Source: Paenibacillus xylanilyticus (lineage in GTDB: Bacteria > Bacillota > Bacilli > Paenibacillales > Paenibacillaceae). Taken from it: a stretch of 64,000 nt of DNA. How positions within the stretch are numbered: position 1 is the stretch's first letter; each line of letters opens with the position of its first letter. The stretch spans positions 186,001 through 250,000 of the forward strand of contig NZ_JABMCB010000179.1 in the NCBI RefSeq assembly GCF_013359935.1, in the 5' to 3' direction. This document shows, piece by piece, positions 63,886 to 64,000 of this stretch. The notes under the pieces are model-generated. The model saw only the letters and a program-made list of their open reading frames with translations. It ran no database searches and was not told the DNA's origin. The translations under genes and the position numbers were made by a program.

Positions 63886-64000
63886 ATGGAACGTGAACGA
63901 TTACGCGAAGACCGAATTCACGGCAATGCGATGTATCCTGTCAGCGTTTACCCGGATATCGAACAGCTAAATGGAGACAGCATTCTGGATTGCCACTGGC
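63886..64000 (+). CDS. AraC-family regulator (N-terminal fragment)
   Basis: Only 38 residues are visible before the window ends. ATG at 63886 follows AAAGGAG. HGNAMYPVSVYPDIEQLNGDSILDCHW is the usual entry into the cupin-type sensor domain of AraC regulators, whose next residues normally bind the sugar. Divergent from yicI, so it probably controls alpha-xylosidase. The DNA-binding part is outside the window. Confidence 0.7.
   Translation, partial: MERERLREDRIHGNAMYPVSVYPDIEQLNGDSILDCHW

Overview
The window looks like a chromosomal stretch of an endospore-forming Firmicute of the Paenibacillus type. The evidence is a complete germinant-receptor operon with a sigma-G-like promoter, strong GGAGG-type ribosome binding sites with many GTG and TTG starts, CcpA/cre-like boxes at carbohydrate operons, ABC sugar-import operons without their own ATPase, paired YesM/YesN-type two-component genes, and an unusual density of glycoside hydrolases and AraC regulators. 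I see no IS element, prophage, CRISPR array, rRNA or tRNA. Species assignment is inference.

Layout. 1-2.2 kb: minus-strand housekeeping (coaD fragment, rsmD), two small membrane-anchored proteins and a short, apparently frame-broken ORF. 2.2-12.3 kb: a galactoside-type uptake and hydrolysis block on the minus strand. A response regulator and sensor kinase (with a cre box) are followed by a lipoprotein binding protein, two permeases and a GH2 beta-galactosidase; a large hairpin separates the binding protein from the permeases. 12.6-18.3 kb: an operon of an alpha/beta esterase, an Axe2-like SGNH acetylxylan esterase and an SMP-30 lactonase, then an AraC regulator divergent from a GH42 beta-galactosidase. 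18.6-20.4 kb: a WYL/YafY regulator with a perfect operator palindrome and an AlkZ-related protein. 20.5-24.6 kb: altronate dehydratase and tagaturonate reductase, divergent from an AraC regulator.

24.7-41.7 kb is mixed: a TetM-like ribosome-protection GTPase with a TPR protein, an APH-fold kinase, an SGNH hydrolase, a MarR-MMPL exporter operon with phased half-sites, a GNAT protein, an N-acetylglucosamine-kinase-like protein, a methyltransferase, a zinc-ribbon membrane protein, a membrane-anchored hydrolase, a CarH-like cobalamin-binding sensor directly upstream of a soluble hybrid histidine kinase, a MarR regulator and rpiA. 42.2-47.8 kb: a chemoreceptor immediately followed by a single-module NRPS-like amino-acid reductase (truncated C, A, PCP, thioester reductase). 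47.8-57.1 kb: TraX-like membrane protein, GNAT, ger operon (A, C, small, B), fucU-like mutarotase, MarR-MFS operon and a second MFS exporter. 57.2-64 kb: GH3 beta-xylosidase-like enzyme with an APH-family gene, GH31 alpha-xylosidase and a divergent AraC regulator cut by the window end.

The main theme is plant-polysaccharide use: galactosides, acetylated xylan or xyloglucan fragments, and uronic acids, under several local regulators plus likely CcpA control. The least ordinary parts are the cobalamin-sensor/hybrid-kinase pair and the chemoreceptor/NRPS-reductase pair with its short-ORF leader.
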